Shown here: in pieces, positions 1 through 12,458 of the stretch
Layout: every line of letters starts with the position of its first letter
Numbering within the stretch: position 1 is the stretch's first letter
Origin: CAXBBB01 sp963841855
Lineage (GTDB): Bacteria; Bacteroidota; Rhodothermia; Rhodothermales; BA12
Assembly: GCA_963841855.1 (NCBI GenBank)
Contig: CAWJEJ010000004.1
Coordinates: 434,001 to 498,000 of the forward strand
Length of the DNA: 64,000 bases
Direction of reading: 5' to 3'
Position numbers and translations under genes: made by a program
The notes under the pieces: generated by a model
Seen by the model: the letters and a program-made list of their open reading frames with translations, nothing else
Database searches by the model: none
What the model was told of the DNA's origin: nothing

Positions 1-280
1 GCTGGACCGGCTGAATGTCCAGTCCCTCGTGAAAGCGAGTGAACACCACGCTCCCATCGCGCGCGCGCTCCTGGTTGCGGACGAAACCATACTGTCCGCC
101 TTGCCACGGCGACGACCGGACGCCCTCAAACGTGCGATCCGTGAACATGTAGAAGTCGGGACCTTCGCCGCTGAGTAGAGCCTCGTTGTCGGTCGGCATC
201 ACGAGCCGTAGCGACTGGGCCCGGACGGGCAGGCAGATAGTCAGCGCCGAGAGCAGCGCCGCGAGAGAACGGATCAGCAC
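1..280 (-). CDS. M23-family metallopeptidase, N-terminal part (runs off window)
   Basis: About 93 codons are visible before the window edge. The reading frame opens with GTG at 278-280, followed by a hydrophobic signal peptide ending near VRA-QS. Further in is the segment YGFVRN...TRFHEGLDI, the start of an M23 (LytM-type) domain: the H-x3-D of FHEGLDI supplies the first zinc ligands of this endopeptidase family. No ATG lies between the stop of the upstream gene (288-290) and this signal peptide, so GTG is the best start. It would act on peptidoglycan or periplasmic protein cross-links outside the cytoplasm. It lies 7 bases after the DUF3299-like gene, so the two are probably co-transcribed. 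The catalytic domain is mostly outside the window, so activity cannot be judged. Confidence 0.7.
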   Translation of the reverse strand, partial: MLIRSLAALLSALTICLPVRAQSLRLVMPTDNEALLSGEGPDFYMFTDRTFEGVRSSPWQGGQYGFVRNQERARDGSVVFTRFHEGLDIQPVQ

Positions 281-287
281 GAAAGGA

Positions 288-698
288 TTACTCGGTTTTG
301 GCGTCGACGAGGCGGTAGTACATACCCATCGGGTCGTCCTCAAGCAGTTCGAGTGTGCCACTGACGACGAGCGGATCGTACGAAAACGCGATCGGACCGC
401 CGAGCCGGACCTCAATCATCGCTTCGGGGCCCCCGGGCATGCAGTAGAAGCAGTTGGCTACGGGAAACGCGCTGAGGATGAAGTGAGCCTGTTCGGTGGC
501 TTGTTCGAGTGGCAGCATGAAGCCTTCGACCTGAATGCGCTTTCCGTCGAGAGAGCGGACTTTCTGCTCGAACTCAGGCACGAAGCGCGCGTCGGTACGG
601 ACGAGTTTGACCTGGGCGAGCGTCTCCCACGCCACATCGGTCTGGGCGGATGCTGGAAGAGTGAAGGCGAGCAGTAACAGGACGGCGAGGTAGCGCAT
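288..698 (-). CDS. small exported DUF3299-like protein
   Basis: 136 residues. Residues 1-18 form a signal peptide (MRYLAVLLLLAFTLPASAQ). The body holds VEGFMLPLEQ (57-66) and NCFYCMPGGPEAMIEV (82-97) with Cys83 and Cys86. This matches the layout of DUF3299 proteins, small periplasmic proteins with a cysteine motif and a beta-rich OB-like fold. The frame is open upstream to 1025, but the signal peptide fixes the start at 698 and the extension overlaps the divergent kinase gene. In several proteobacteria DUF3299 proteins are encoded with an FtsX-like ABC permease/ATPase in zinc-responsive operons; such an ABC pair lies at 5035-6992 here. No enzymatic activity is known for the family. Confidence 0.6.
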   Translation of the reverse strand: MRYLAVLLLLAFTLPASAQTDVAWETLAQVKLVRTDARFVPEFEQKVRSLDGKRIQVEGFMLPLEQATEQAHFILSAFPVANCFYCMPGGPEAMIEVRLGGPIAFSYDPLVVSGTLELLEDDPMGMYYRLVDAKTE

Positions 699-846
699 CG
701 GAGGAGAGTCGTGTTGGTGATCTACGATGGATCGGAGGATGCCGTTTCCCAGCAAGCGCTGCATCGGTGGGGTGAATAACGACTCGAGCATTTTATTTCG
801 CGCCGATCGGTCCGATAACTGAAGCGTCCTCCTCCCGGCACGCTCC
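699..846. promoter_or_regulatory. divergent intergenic region with short inverted repeat
   Basis: 148 bases separate the minus-strand DUF3299/M23 genes from the plus-strand kinase, so promoters for both directions should lie here. The visible symmetry is ATCGG-T-CCGAT at 806-816, near an AT-rich patch (790-799). It could be an operator, but 11 bases of symmetry in GC-rich DNA is weak evidence. Confidence 0.3.
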
Positions 847-4929
<4,083 letters not shown>

Positions 4930-5034
4930 GCCGCGAGGACTGCTGCGCCGCTTTTCCCGCCATCGCGAGAAGGCGATGTAGAGTGGAATGCCAGTGCCGC
5001 GGCCCAACGCATCGCACGGCGACGCGGAGAGACC

Positions 5035-6327
5035 TCAGCCCCCCTCGCCCAGCACCAGTGCCACCTCGGTTCGGTACGCCTGCCACGCGGGAATCGACGC
5101 TGCCGCCAGCCCAGCCGCAAAAACGGCGACCACGAGCCAACCTTCCAATGGATGCCACATCGCGCCCGTGACAGCGATTCCTCTATCGGCCTCCAACACC
5201 CAACCGACGGCATAGGCCGAGAGATGACCTGCCAACAGTCCGGCGATCAGCCCCAACGCCGACACGATCAGTCCTTCGAGCAGCACGTGCAGCACCAGTC
5301 GGCCGCGCCCGATACCTATGGCGCGAAACAGTGCCAGATCGTAGCGTCGCTCCCTCAGCGCCGAATACAGCGTCACGAATAGCGTCAGTATCGCCGCGAT
5401 GCCCAGTCCGACCCCGAACACCTGTGCCAGCGCGACGGCTCCTCCCAGCAGCCGCCCCAGCCGCGCGATCTCGAACGCGGGCGACGCCGCCTGAATGTTC
5501 GGCAGCGCGCCGACCGACCGGCTTAGCAGCGCCGAAGCTAGCGGCGACTCGAACACCAACAACAGCGACGTAATCTGCCGGTCATCAGCACCATCAGCAG
5601 GAGGCATGAGCCAGTCAGACTCTGCCATGCGCTCGTGACTATGCGCAGCGTGGTCGTGCGCGGAGTCGTCGCCATCCGTTTCGTGGTCGTGCGCCTCGCC
5701 TGGCGCTTGTGCGTCATGCCCAGCGTGAACTGTCCACACCGTTTCCAAGCTCGTCAGAATGCGCCGGTCCACGACGGTCCCCGTGCGCGCCATCACACCG
5801 ACGACGCGCATCGGATGTGCACCGTGCACCTGAGATCCGGCTCCATGCGCAGACGCGAACGTATCGCCGACGCGCAGATCGGTCTGCTCGGCGACCGTCG
5901 CTCCCAGCGTCGCTTCGAGTGGCTCGCTCCACCACTCCCCGCTCGCGAGTTGAGCATCGTAGTGACCGGGATAGTCGCGCGTCGTCCCGACGACGTCGAA
6001 TCCTGCGTGCGCGTCGCCCAGTCCCAGCGGGATGGCGTGGCGGACGGCTCGGTTCTGAGCAACCCTGCGCACGTCGCGCACGTCGACGTTGCCCACGGGT
6101 GCATCCAGTCCATAGATCGACGATAGGATGGCCTGCAGCGGACTGCCTTCGGCTGTCACCACCAGTCCGATGCCGCGCGCGTCACGCATGAGCAGCCCGT
6201 TAGCCTGCATCGAGAGCAGCAGCAGCAGCACGAGCGTCCCAACGCTGAACGCGACGAGCAGCACGTTGAGCACCAGCGTCAGCGGGCGGCGGCGGATGTA
6301 GGCCAGTGTGAGCGCTGTCAGCGTCAT
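5035..6327 (-). CDS. FtsX/MacB-type ABC transporter permease with His-rich periplasmic loop
   Basis: 430 residues with the MacB/LolC topology: one N-terminal membrane helix (about 14-38), a large periplasmic domain, and three C-terminal helices (about 305-420) carrying the FtsX domain (LFVTLYSALRERRYDLALFRAIG). The periplasmic domain has an insert at about 197-234 with eight histidines among Asp/Glu/Ala, typical of metal-binding loops in zinc or nickel handling proteins. The start codon overlaps the last 4 bases of the ATPase gene, so the two are translationally coupled. Such pairs move lipoproteins or peptides, or act as mechanotransmitters, rather than moving ions directly. The loop and the DUF3299-like gene nearby point to metal-linked function; the substrate is not known. 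Confidence 0.85.
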   Translation of the reverse strand: MTLTALTLAYIRRRPLTLVLNVLLVAFSVGTLVLLLLLSMQANGLLMRDARGIGLVVTAEGSPLQAILSSIYGLDAPVGNVDVRDVRRVAQNRAVRHAIPLGLGDAHAGFDVVGTTRDYPGHYDAQLASGEWWSEPLEATLGATVAEQTDLRVGDTFASAHGAGSQVHGAHPMRVVGVMARTGTVVDRRILTSLETVWTVHAGHDAQAPGEAHDHETDGDDSAHDHAAHSHERMAESDWLMPPADGADDRQITSLLLVFESPLASALLSRSVGALPNIQAASPAFEIARLGRLLGGAVALAQVFGVGLGIAAILTLFVTLYSALRERRYDLALFRAIGIGRGRLVLHVLLEGLIVSALGLIAGLLAGHLSAYAVGWVLEADRGIAVTGAMWHPLEGWLVVAVFAAGLAAASIPAWQAYRTEVALVLGEGG

Positions 6328-6992
6328 GCCGTCCTCCTCAGCGTTTCGAGCTTCAGCGCGACAGGCAACTGCTTGGTCACGCGGGCGTCGTGGGTGGCGA
6401 CGAGCAGGATTGCGCCTGCCCGCTCGGCCTCCTCGCGCAGTACGGCGAGCGTTGCGGCAGCGTTCGCGTCGTCCAGACTCGCGGTCGGCTCGTCGGCCAA
6501 GAGCAGCCGAGGGCCGTTCATCACAGCGCGCGCAATCGCCACGCGCTGCCGCTGACCGACGCTCAGTTTGTGCGGAAGCCTAGATCCCAGACCCTTCAGT
6601 CCGACGCGCGCGAGAATAGCGTCGGCGCGGTCTACGTCAGCCTCACGGCGCGCCGCGAACGAGGCCAGCAGCACGTTCTGCCGGACGGTCAGCGCGTGAG
6701 CCAGATGTGCTTGCTGAAATACCACGCCGATGTGCTGAGCACGAAACGCATCCGACTCAGCCTCCGACAGAGCCTCCAAGCGCACCCCTCGTACCGCAAC
6801 CGATCCTGACTGCACGCGCAGCAAGCCACCGATCAGATGCAGCAACGTCGACTTTCCGCTTCCCGATGGCCCAATCAGTACTCCTCTTTCGCCGCTCGCA
6901 ACGTCTAAGTCGACACCCTCTAGCACAGGCACGCCATTAAACCTATAGCCTAAACAGCGGACAGTCAAGCCAGAAGTCAGCGACTCAGACAC
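6324..6992 (-). CDS. ABC transporter ATP-binding protein (LolD/MacB family)
   Basis: 222 residues, the usual size for a stand-alone LolD/MacB ATPase. Visible motifs are Walker A GPSGSGKSTLLHLIGG, Q-loop in VVFQQAHLAHALTV, signature LSVGQRQRVAIARA and Walker B LLLADEPTASLDD, followed by the H-loop in VATHDARV. It powers the His-rich permease encoded 4 bases overlapping downstream. The start is GTG at 6990-6992; no ATG lies near it that keeps the beta-strand before Walker A. No periplasmic adaptor or outer-membrane channel gene is adjacent, so this is a two-gene transporter of the FtsEX/LolCD style rather than a tripartite pump. Confidence 0.9.
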   Translation of the reverse strand: MSESLTSGLTVRCLGYRFNGVPVLEGVDLDVASGERGVLIGPSGSGKSTLLHLIGGLLRVQSGSVAVRGVRLEALSEAESDAFRAQHIGVVFQQAHLAHALTVRQNVLLASFAARREADVDRADAILARVGLKGLGSRLPHKLSVGQRQRVAIARAVMNGPRLLLADEPTASLDDANAAATLAVLREEAERAGAILLVATHDARVTKQLPVALKLETLRRTA

Positions 6993-7079
6993 ACAGGTAT
7001 CGGGTTTCCGAATGGTGTCTCCACTCTGGGCAAAAAGAAGCTGTCCAAAGGATCGACCCTGTCATGTAGCCCTCACGCA

Positions 7080-7661
7080 TCATCCGACGGCTTCGTCTCC
7101 GATCGGTGCCAGCGGATAATCGGCATCCACGTCGCCATCCGCCATGCGCGCGAGTTTGCGCTTGAGCATGCGGCGCCGAAACGTGCTCAGGTGATCGATG
7201 AACAAAACGCCTTCCAAGTGATCGTATTCATGCTGCACGACGCGCGCCAGCATTCCATCCAGGTCAATCGTGTGAGGTTTCAACTCAGCATCCTGATACG
7301 TTAAACCAACGGCTTCGGGGCGGTAAACTGTGTCGCGCAGATCGGGGATCGATAGGCAACCTTCCTCGAACCCGTCTTCCTCCTCGCTCTCCCATGCAAT
7401 CTCGGGATTGACGAACACCATCGGCTGATCAGGCATCGTGTCGGGATCAATCTCGTCGCGCTCGAAGATGCCCGACAAGTCGACGACGAACAGCCGCTCG
7501 CGCCGTCCAACTTGAGGCGCCGCCAAGCCGATGCCGTCGGCGTGGTGCATCGTCTCGATCATGTCGGCGATCAGAGCCGTCAGTTCGGGCGTTACCTCTT
7601 CGACAGGCGTCGTCTCTTCGCGCAGGATAGGCGCGCCAAAAGTGTGAATGGGCAAAATCAT
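7080..7661 (-). CDS. def: peptide deformylase
   Basis: 193 residues. It removes the formyl group from the N-terminal methionine of nascent proteins. All three metal-site motifs are present: GIGLAAPQVG, EEGCLS (metal Cys) and QHEYDHLEG (two metal His and catalytic Glu). The frame is open 11 codons further upstream, but the ATG at 7659-7661 overlaps the TGA of ruvX (7658-7660) as ATGA and begins with the family-typical MILPIHTFG, so it is chosen. The C-terminal 20 residues are a variable tail. It is the last gene of the HU-ruvX-def set. Confidence 0.96.
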   Translation of the reverse strand: MILPIHTFGAPILREETTPVEEVTPELTALIADMIETMHHADGIGLAAPQVGRRERLFVVDLSGIFERDEIDPDTMPDQPMVFVNPEIAWESEEEDGFEEGCLSIPDLRDTVYRPEAVGLTYQDAELKPHTIDLDGMLARVVQHEYDHLEGVLFIDHLSTFRRRMLKRKLARMADGDVDADYPLAPIGDEAVG

Positions 7662-8083
7662 CGTTCGCGCAGGTAGTCTTCCAGAATGACGCACGCAGCG
7701 GCGGCGTCGACGATCCCCTTATCACGCCTGACGCGGCGCGAGGCTCCAGCTTCGTGCAACCGGCTCGACGCGCCAGCCGAACTGTAGCGTTCATCGACGC
7801 GCACGATGGAAACGCCAGGCAACGCTTTTCTGAGCCGCCCCTCGAACGACCGGACGCGCTCGACGGCATGCCCCTCGGCTCCATCCGCCTCGAACGGCCA
7901 GCCCAGCGCGATCGTGGAGATGACTTCTCGGGCGTTCAGCCTCACCAACTCGGCAGTCGCCAAACCGGGCGCGAACGTGCCGAGCGGGCGCGCAAATAGA
8001 CCCAGCGGATCGGCGATAGCCAACCCAGTTCTCTTAGAGCCGTAATCGACGCCGACAATTCGGGGCGCCGCGCGCAGGCTCAC
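7658..8083 (-). CDS. ruvX: Holliday junction resolvase-like / pre-16S rRNA nuclease (YqgF family)
   Basis: 141 residues, an RNase H-fold YqgF/RuvX protein. The N-terminal IVGVDYGSKRTGLAIADP carries the first catalytic Asp; ALGWPFEADGAEG and VRVDERYSS supply the later conserved acidic residues, and the C-terminal KGIVDAAAACVILEDYL the last Asp. In E. coli the family matures the 5' end of 16S rRNA; a resolvase role has also been proposed. The start is GTG (8081-8083) overlapping the TGA of the HU gene, and its own stop overlaps the def start, so all three are translationally coupled. Confidence 0.93.
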   Translation of the reverse strand: MSLRAAPRIVGVDYGSKRTGLAIADPLGLFARPLGTFAPGLATAELVRLNAREVISTIALGWPFEADGAEGHAVERVRSFEGRLRKALPGVSIVRVDERYSSAGASSRLHEAGASRRVRRDKGIVDAAAACVILEDYLRER

Positions 8084-8448
8084 GCGGCGGCTTGGTCGAT
8101 TGGCGCGTAGTCGGCGGCGCCTTCGGGAACGGCATAGTCCAGTTCGGACAGCGGCGTCTGGAGCACGCTCTTCAGCTTCTTGCTCGGCTTGAAGTGCGTC
8201 TTGCGCCGTGACGGAATGAAGACCGTCTCGTTCGTTTTGGGGTTGCGCGCCTTGGGCTTAGCTCGTGTCTTCTTGACCTCGAACACGCCGAAATCGCGCA
8301 GTTCGATGCGGACCTCGGGATCGGCCTGGAGCAGCAGATCGCTGATAGACGTGACGACGGCGGTGACCCACGGCTCACTCTTGTAGATGGGTTCGTCCAT
8401 CAGTTCAGCAACGCGCCGCGCGACGTCTTTCTTGGTGAGCGTAGTCAA
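8080..8448 (-). CDS. HU/IHF-family DNA-binding protein
   Basis: 122 residues. The HU/IHF fold is clear: LTKKDVARRVAELM at the N-terminus, LRDFGVFEVKK, and the DNA-gripping arm around ARNPKTNETVFIPSRRKTHFKPSKKLK. About 28 acidic residues follow the normal end, a tail absent from classical HU. The likely start is TTG (8446-8448): a GGAGG sequence sits 5 bases before it, one of the few good Shine-Dalgarno matches in the window, and no ATG is available in frame. It heads the HU-ruvX-def set. It probably bends and compacts DNA; whether it is sequence-specific cannot be told. Confidence 0.9.
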   Translation of the reverse strand: MTTLTKKDVARRVAELMDEPIYKSEPWVTAVVTSISDLLLQADPEVRIELRDFGVFEVKKTRAKPKARNPKTNETVFIPSRRKTHFKPSKKLKSVLQTPLSELDYAVPEGAADYAPIDQAAA

Positions 8449-8610
8449 ATGGTCCTCCGGGAACGGTAGATAATGGGGATAGGCGATCGCCGATTTAGTA
8501 TGGCGATATCTCCAATAAACTCAACATCTTTGCCTCAGGTCAAGTGCAAAGAGGCGAAAACGCCGACCTGTACTCTCCATCTCTCCGAAAATCCACTGCC
8601 CGGCGCCTGG

Positions 8611-10845
8611 TCACACTTCCAAACGATACACACCCGAGACACCCGAAACACGGTTCAAACGGCGCATTACGCTTTTCAACTGCTCTAGGTCACTCACGTT
8701 GAGCGTGATCAACCCCTCGAAAAAACCTTCCTCGGAATCGACGGCAACCGACCGGATGCCCATCTTGAACGTCTTGGAAATGATATCGGTCAGATCGTTG
8801 AGCAGTCCCTGCCGGTCCTCGCCCATCACGCGCAGCCCCACGCTATAAATCGCATCCTTCTCCCTGCTCCAGGACAGCTCGACGATGCGGTCCGGCTCGC
8901 TAACGTACAGGTTGGGCGCGTTGCGGCAGCTCGCTCTGTGGATTCTGACGACGCCGTTGCGCGACGTGAAACCGAAAATCTTGTCGCCGGGGATGGGCGT
9001 GCAGCACGACGCGTACTCGGTCGCCAAGCTGTAGCCATCCTCTCCGTCGAGTACGATGCTCGGCCCCTCGTTGCGCTTGCCTGGCGACACGAACGCCTGA
9101 AACGCACGCTCTAACTCGGACGCCCCCTTTTCTCCTTCGGTTTTCTGGCCTCCCTTGAGCGTCCGGATCAGCGCGTCGACGTCGTGATGCCCTGTACCGA
9201 TCTCGTAGTACATGTCCTGCGCACTGCCGAACTTGAGGGTGATGGAGTAGGCGCGCACTTCTCCCTCGACAGTCGACAGACCAGCCTTCTTGGCCCGCTT
9301 GTCCCAAATCTCTTTGCCCAGTTCGATTGCCTTTCGGCGCTTCTCGTTGGCCCACGCTCGCACCCGGCTCTGCGCCTTGTGCGTGACGACGAACTTCATC
9401 CAGTCCGGGTTGGGCGTTTGCTTCTTGCTCGTGATAATCTCGACCTGATCGCCACTCTGCAGCGTTGCCGAGAGTGGCACCATCTTGCCGTTGACCTTGG
9501 CGCCGATGCAGTGGAAACCGACCTCGGTGTGAACCTGAAACGCAAAGTCGACAGGCGTGGCGTGTAGAGGCAGCGTAATCAGATGACCCAGCGGCGTAAA
9601 CGTATGGATCTCGTTGTCGTACAGGTTGAGCCGCAAATCGTCGACGAACCCTTGGGGCTGCTCGGCCTGGGGCGCTTCGAGTAGGTCGCGCACCCACCCT
9701 AGCGCCGAGTCCAGATCCGGATCGCCGCCGTTCGTATCCACCTCCTCTTTGTAGCGCCAGTGCGCTGCCACGCCGCGCTCGGCGATCTCGTGCATCCGCC
9801 GCGTCCGAATCTGCACCTCGAAGGGACGTCCGCTCGGACCGAAAACTGTCGTGTGTAAGCTTTGGTAGCCGTTGCTCTTTGGCCGCGTCACGTAGTCATG
9901 GATGCGACTCGTATTGGGCGTGTACAGGTCGGTGACGATGGAGTAAACGCTCCAGCACGCGCGCCGCTCATCCTCTCCCGGCTCAGTCTCGATGACGACG
10001 CGAATGGCGAGCAGGTCATAGATCTCGTCGAGCGTCTTGCTCTGCCGCTGCATCTTACCCCAAATCGAATAGATGTGCTTGGGTCGCCCATAAATCTCGA
10101 ACGCAATACCTGCCTCGCGCAGCCGATCCTCAAACGGTTCGATGAACCGCTGCACCAGCCGCTGCCGCTCCTCGCGCGTCGCCTTGAGTTCGTTGACGAT
10201 GTCGTAGTACGCGTCCGGCTCCAACGCACGCAGCGACAGGTCTTCGAGCTCGTTCTTGACCCGAAACAGCCCAAAGCGGTGGGCCAGCGGTGCGTACAGA
10301 TCAAGCGTCTCACGGGCGATCTTCTGCTGCTTTCCCTCGCGCAGCGCCTCGAGCGTCCGCATGTTGTGCAATCGGTCGGCAAACTTGACCAGGATCACCC
10401 GCACGTCGCTCGCCATCGACAGGACTAGCTTGCGCACGTTCTCTGCATTCCCGACGCTCCGGCTCTCGAACACGCCGCTGATCTTCGTCAGCCCGTCGAC
10501 CAGAGAGCGCATCGTCGCCCCAAACTCGCTCCGAATCACGTCCAGGTCGACCTCGGTGTCCTCGACCACGTCGTGCAGCAGCGCCGCCGCTACGCTCGTA
10601 CTATCGAGCGGAATCTCCTCGACCAGAATCGTCGCCACGTCCAGCGGATGCACGATATACGGCTCGCCCGACGCCCGCTTGTCGTTGCGATGCGCCCACC
10701 GCGCCAGCCGAAACGCCTTCTCGACCAAAGGCCGATCGAAGCCTTTGAGGTTCTTCTCGCACGCCGCGAACAGCCGGTCCACGCGCGATTGCACGCGCGG
10801 GTCGCTGATGTGGAGATCGTCGGCTTCGGTGTACGGCATGCTCAT
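8611..10845 (-). CDS. bifunctional (p)ppGpp synthetase/hydrolase (RelA/SpoT homologue)
   Basis: 744 residues, normal for a long Rel/Spo protein. The N-terminal HD hydrolase domain has HPLDVA and the HD pair in LLHDVVEDT (His91-Asp92). The synthetase domain has SRIHDYVTRPKSNGYQSLHT and EVQIRTRRMHEIAERG. Then come TGS (TFTPLGHLITLPLHATPVDF), a zinc-finger-like/helical region with ASCCTPIPGD, and a C-terminal ACT domain (about 670-744). Both the hydrolase HD pair and the synthetase core are present, so it should make and degrade the stringent-response alarmone. Start ATG at 10843-10845. It stands alone, with a 162-base gap before the HU gene and 35 bases after hepT. Confidence 0.96.
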   Translation of the reverse strand: MSMPYTEADDLHISDPRVQSRVDRLFAACEKNLKGFDRPLVEKAFRLARWAHRNDKRASGEPYIVHPLDVATILVEEIPLDSTSVAAALLHDVVEDTEVDLDVIRSEFGATMRSLVDGLTKISGVFESRSVGNAENVRKLVLSMASDVRVILVKFADRLHNMRTLEALREGKQQKIARETLDLYAPLAHRFGLFRVKNELEDLSLRALEPDAYYDIVNELKATREERQRLVQRFIEPFEDRLREAGIAFEIYGRPKHIYSIWGKMQRQSKTLDEIYDLLAIRVVIETEPGEDERRACWSVYSIVTDLYTPNTSRIHDYVTRPKSNGYQSLHTTVFGPSGRPFEVQIRTRRMHEIAERGVAAHWRYKEEVDTNGGDPDLDSALGWVRDLLEAPQAEQPQGFVDDLRLNLYDNEIHTFTPLGHLITLPLHATPVDFAFQVHTEVGFHCIGAKVNGKMVPLSATLQSGDQVEIITSKKQTPNPDWMKFVVTHKAQSRVRAWANEKRRKAIELGKEIWDKRAKKAGLSTVEGEVRAYSITLKFGSAQDMYYEIGTGHHDVDALIRTLKGGQKTEGEKGASELERAFQAFVSPGKRNEGPSIVLDGEDGYSLATEYASCCTPIPGDKIFGFTSRNGVVRIHRASCRNAPNLYVSEPDRIVELSWSREKDAIYSVGLRVMGEDRQGLLNDLTDIISKTFKMGIRSVAVDSEEGFFEGLITLNVSDLEQLKSVMRRLNRVSGVSGVYRLEV

Positions 10846-10880
10846 CGAAGCGTAACGCTACCCCGGCGAGGCGGCTCCCT

Positions 10881-11297
10881 TTACTCGTCTTCCAGTCCAG
10901 ATACGCGCTCTCGATTGAGCCGCTCGTACACAGAGCGCATCCGAGCGAGGTAAGCTGGAATGCGCGGGTACACATCCATCGCCACCTGCTCGCTGTACAG
11001 ATGCGAGAGCAGATCTCGGTCGTTCAGCATATCGATCCAGGCCTGCTCGTCGTCTAGCCAGTGCTCGGCATATGCGCGTTTCAACACGGCGCGCGGATTT
11101 CTAGCGTCGAAGATGCCGCCGTACTCAAGCAGCCGTTTGAGCGCTTTCCAGAACAGTTCGATGGTAAACTCGAACCGCTGCACCGTTCCGTCGATCACGA
11201 TGTCGCTAACGGAGACGTCCAGTTGCGTGGCCTCTGCCAACCGATCCAGCGCGCGGCCCAGATCCTCGAAAATGTCGCGCACGTTTTCAGCGTTCAT
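10881..11297 (-). CDS. hepT: HEPN-domain toxin of MNT-HEPN pair (HepT-like)
   Basis: 138 residues, all-helical, of the HI0074/HepT family formerly called nucleotidyltransferase substrate-binding proteins. The HEPN RNase motif RX4HXY is exact: Arg94, His99 and Tyr101 in RDLLSHLY. In studied pairs HepT cleaves RNA or tRNA and is silenced when MntA adds AMP to the motif tyrosine. Its start overlaps the mntA end by 11 bases, the usual order for this family, with the antitoxin gene first. It sits between rel/spo and the alpha ribosomal operon, an odd place for a mobile pair. Toxicity is inferred from motif and context only. Confidence 0.9.
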   Translation of the reverse strand: MNAENVRDIFEDLGRALDRLAEATQLDVSVSDIVIDGTVQRFEFTIELFWKALKRLLEYGGIFDARNPRAVLKRAYAEHWLDDEQAWIDMLNDRDLLSHLYSEQVAMDVYPRIPAYLARMRSVYERLNRERVSGLEDE

Positions 11298-11580
11298 AGA
11301 GCGTCACCCCATGCTGTTCTATGCGGTGGAGAAACTTGCCTTGCGCTTTGTCTAGCCGGACTAGGTCAATCATCAGCAACGTCGGCGCCTTCTCGACAAC
11401 CTCCTCCATATCAAACCACTGCCGGCTATCCATCCCCGGTGCCTGGACAGCCAGGTCGATGTCCGAGCGCTCTTGATTGTCGCCACGTGCTCGTGAGCCG
11501 AACAGCACAATGCGCTCAACCGATTCGAACTGCGAGATGCGTTCGACCAAGTAGTCGAAGACGGGGTGTCGAGCTTCCAT
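11287..11580 (-). CDS. mntA: minimal nucleotidyltransferase antitoxin (MntA-like)
   Basis: 97 residues, a minimal nucleotidyltransferase (MNT). The catalytic signature GSX10DXD is exact: Gly28-Ser29 and Asp40/Asp42 in GSRARGDNQERSDIDLAV, with a third acidic site likely in LLMIDLVRLD. Characterised homologues AMPylate the HEPN toxin on its active-site tyrosine and so neutralise it. The gene precedes hepT and overlaps it by 11 bases; ATG at 11578-11580. Upstream lie 126 bases before the rplQ stop; whether the pair has its own promoter there is not visible. Confidence 0.9.
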   Translation of the reverse strand: MEARHPVFDYLVERISQFESVERIVLFGSRARGDNQERSDIDLAVQAPGMDSRQWFDMEEVVEKAPTLLMIDLVRLDKAQGKFLHRIEQHGVTLYER

Positions 11581-11706
11581 GGCCAGATCAACGCACTGAT
11601 CAGAACACGGCTCCGCACCAGTGAACGCTCATCCCGTAACCGACGAAGGCGCCCCAGCCGAAACCAGAGCGCCTTCGCGCGGGGTGAGCGTTTGACGGCT
11701 CGGGTA

Positions 11707-12393
11707 TTAGGCCTTCTGCGAGCTGCTCGTATCGGCGCCACCCTTGTCACCAGCTTCCGGATTGCTCGCCTGTCCACCGGCGGTCTCCTCGGGAGCCGTC
11801 AGCGGGGTGCCGGGCGCCTGAGCCGACACTTCCGACGTCTGCTCAGGAGCAGCCGAGTCTTCGTGGTTCTCGGGCGACGGGACGGCTTCGTTCGCAGGCT
11901 CAGCGGCGGGCGCTGCTGTGGCCTTCTTGTCAGCTGCGGGCTTTGGCGTGCTGCTCGCATCGCTGCTTGAGGAGCCACTGCTGCGACGGGTGCGACGCGT
12001 ACGGCGCGTGCTCGTCGTGGTCTGCTCACCCGTGTCGTTGAAGTCGACCAGTTCGATGATCGCCATCTCGGCACCGTCGCCGACGCGCTGGCCGAGCTTG
12101 ACGATGCGCGTGTAGCCGCCGGGGCGGGTCGCGATTTTGCCTGCGATTACGCCGTAGAGTTCCTTGACCGACTCCTTGTCCTGCAAGTGGCGGAAGACCT
12201 GGCGGCGGTTGTGCGTCGTGTCGACTTTGCCGCGGGTCAGGATCGGCTCAACGTACATGCGCAGCGCTTTGGCTTTGGTGTGCGTCGTCTTGATGCGTTT
12301 GTGCGCGATCAGCGCGTTCGAGAGCGCGGCCATCGTAGCCTTGCGGTGCGACGCGGTGCGGTTGAGCTTGAAGCCCTTTTTCTGGTGTCTCAT
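11707..12393 (-). CDS. rplQ: 50S ribosomal protein bL17 with long acidic/Ala-rich tail
   Basis: 228 residues against roughly 120-130 in most bacteria. Residues 1-117 are the conserved bL17 core (MRHQKKGFKLNRTASHRKAT, KALRMYVEPILTRGK). After an Arg/Thr/Ser patch (RRTRRTRRSSG, about 130-140) the last 90 residues are low-complexity Ala/Pro/Glu/Ser with no recognisable fold. Extended bL17 tails occur in some Bacteroidota; this one is long. It is the last gene of the alpha operon, 65 bases after rpoA. Confidence 0.96.
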   Translation of the reverse strand: MRHQKKGFKLNRTASHRKATMAALSNALIAHKRIKTTHTKAKALRMYVEPILTRGKVDTTHNRRQVFRHLQDKESVKELYGVIAGKIATRPGGYTRIVKLGQRVGDGAEMAIIELVDFNDTGEQTTTSTRRTRRTRRSSGSSSSDASSTPKPAADKKATAAPAAEPANEAVPSPENHEDSAAPEQTSEVSAQAPGTPLTAPEETAGGQASNPEAGDKGGADTSSSQKA

Positions 12394-12458
12394 GGTGTTG
12401 GAAATATGAGCAGACGCGCCGTATTAGGTACGCGTCTGCCGGTTGGAACGGCTCGGGT

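Noticed and set aside
8482..8491. GGCGATCGCC palindrome resembling the cyanobacterial HIP1 repeat
   Set aside because: I noticed only this one copy nearby and the organism is not cyanobacterial; chance is likely in GC-rich DNA.
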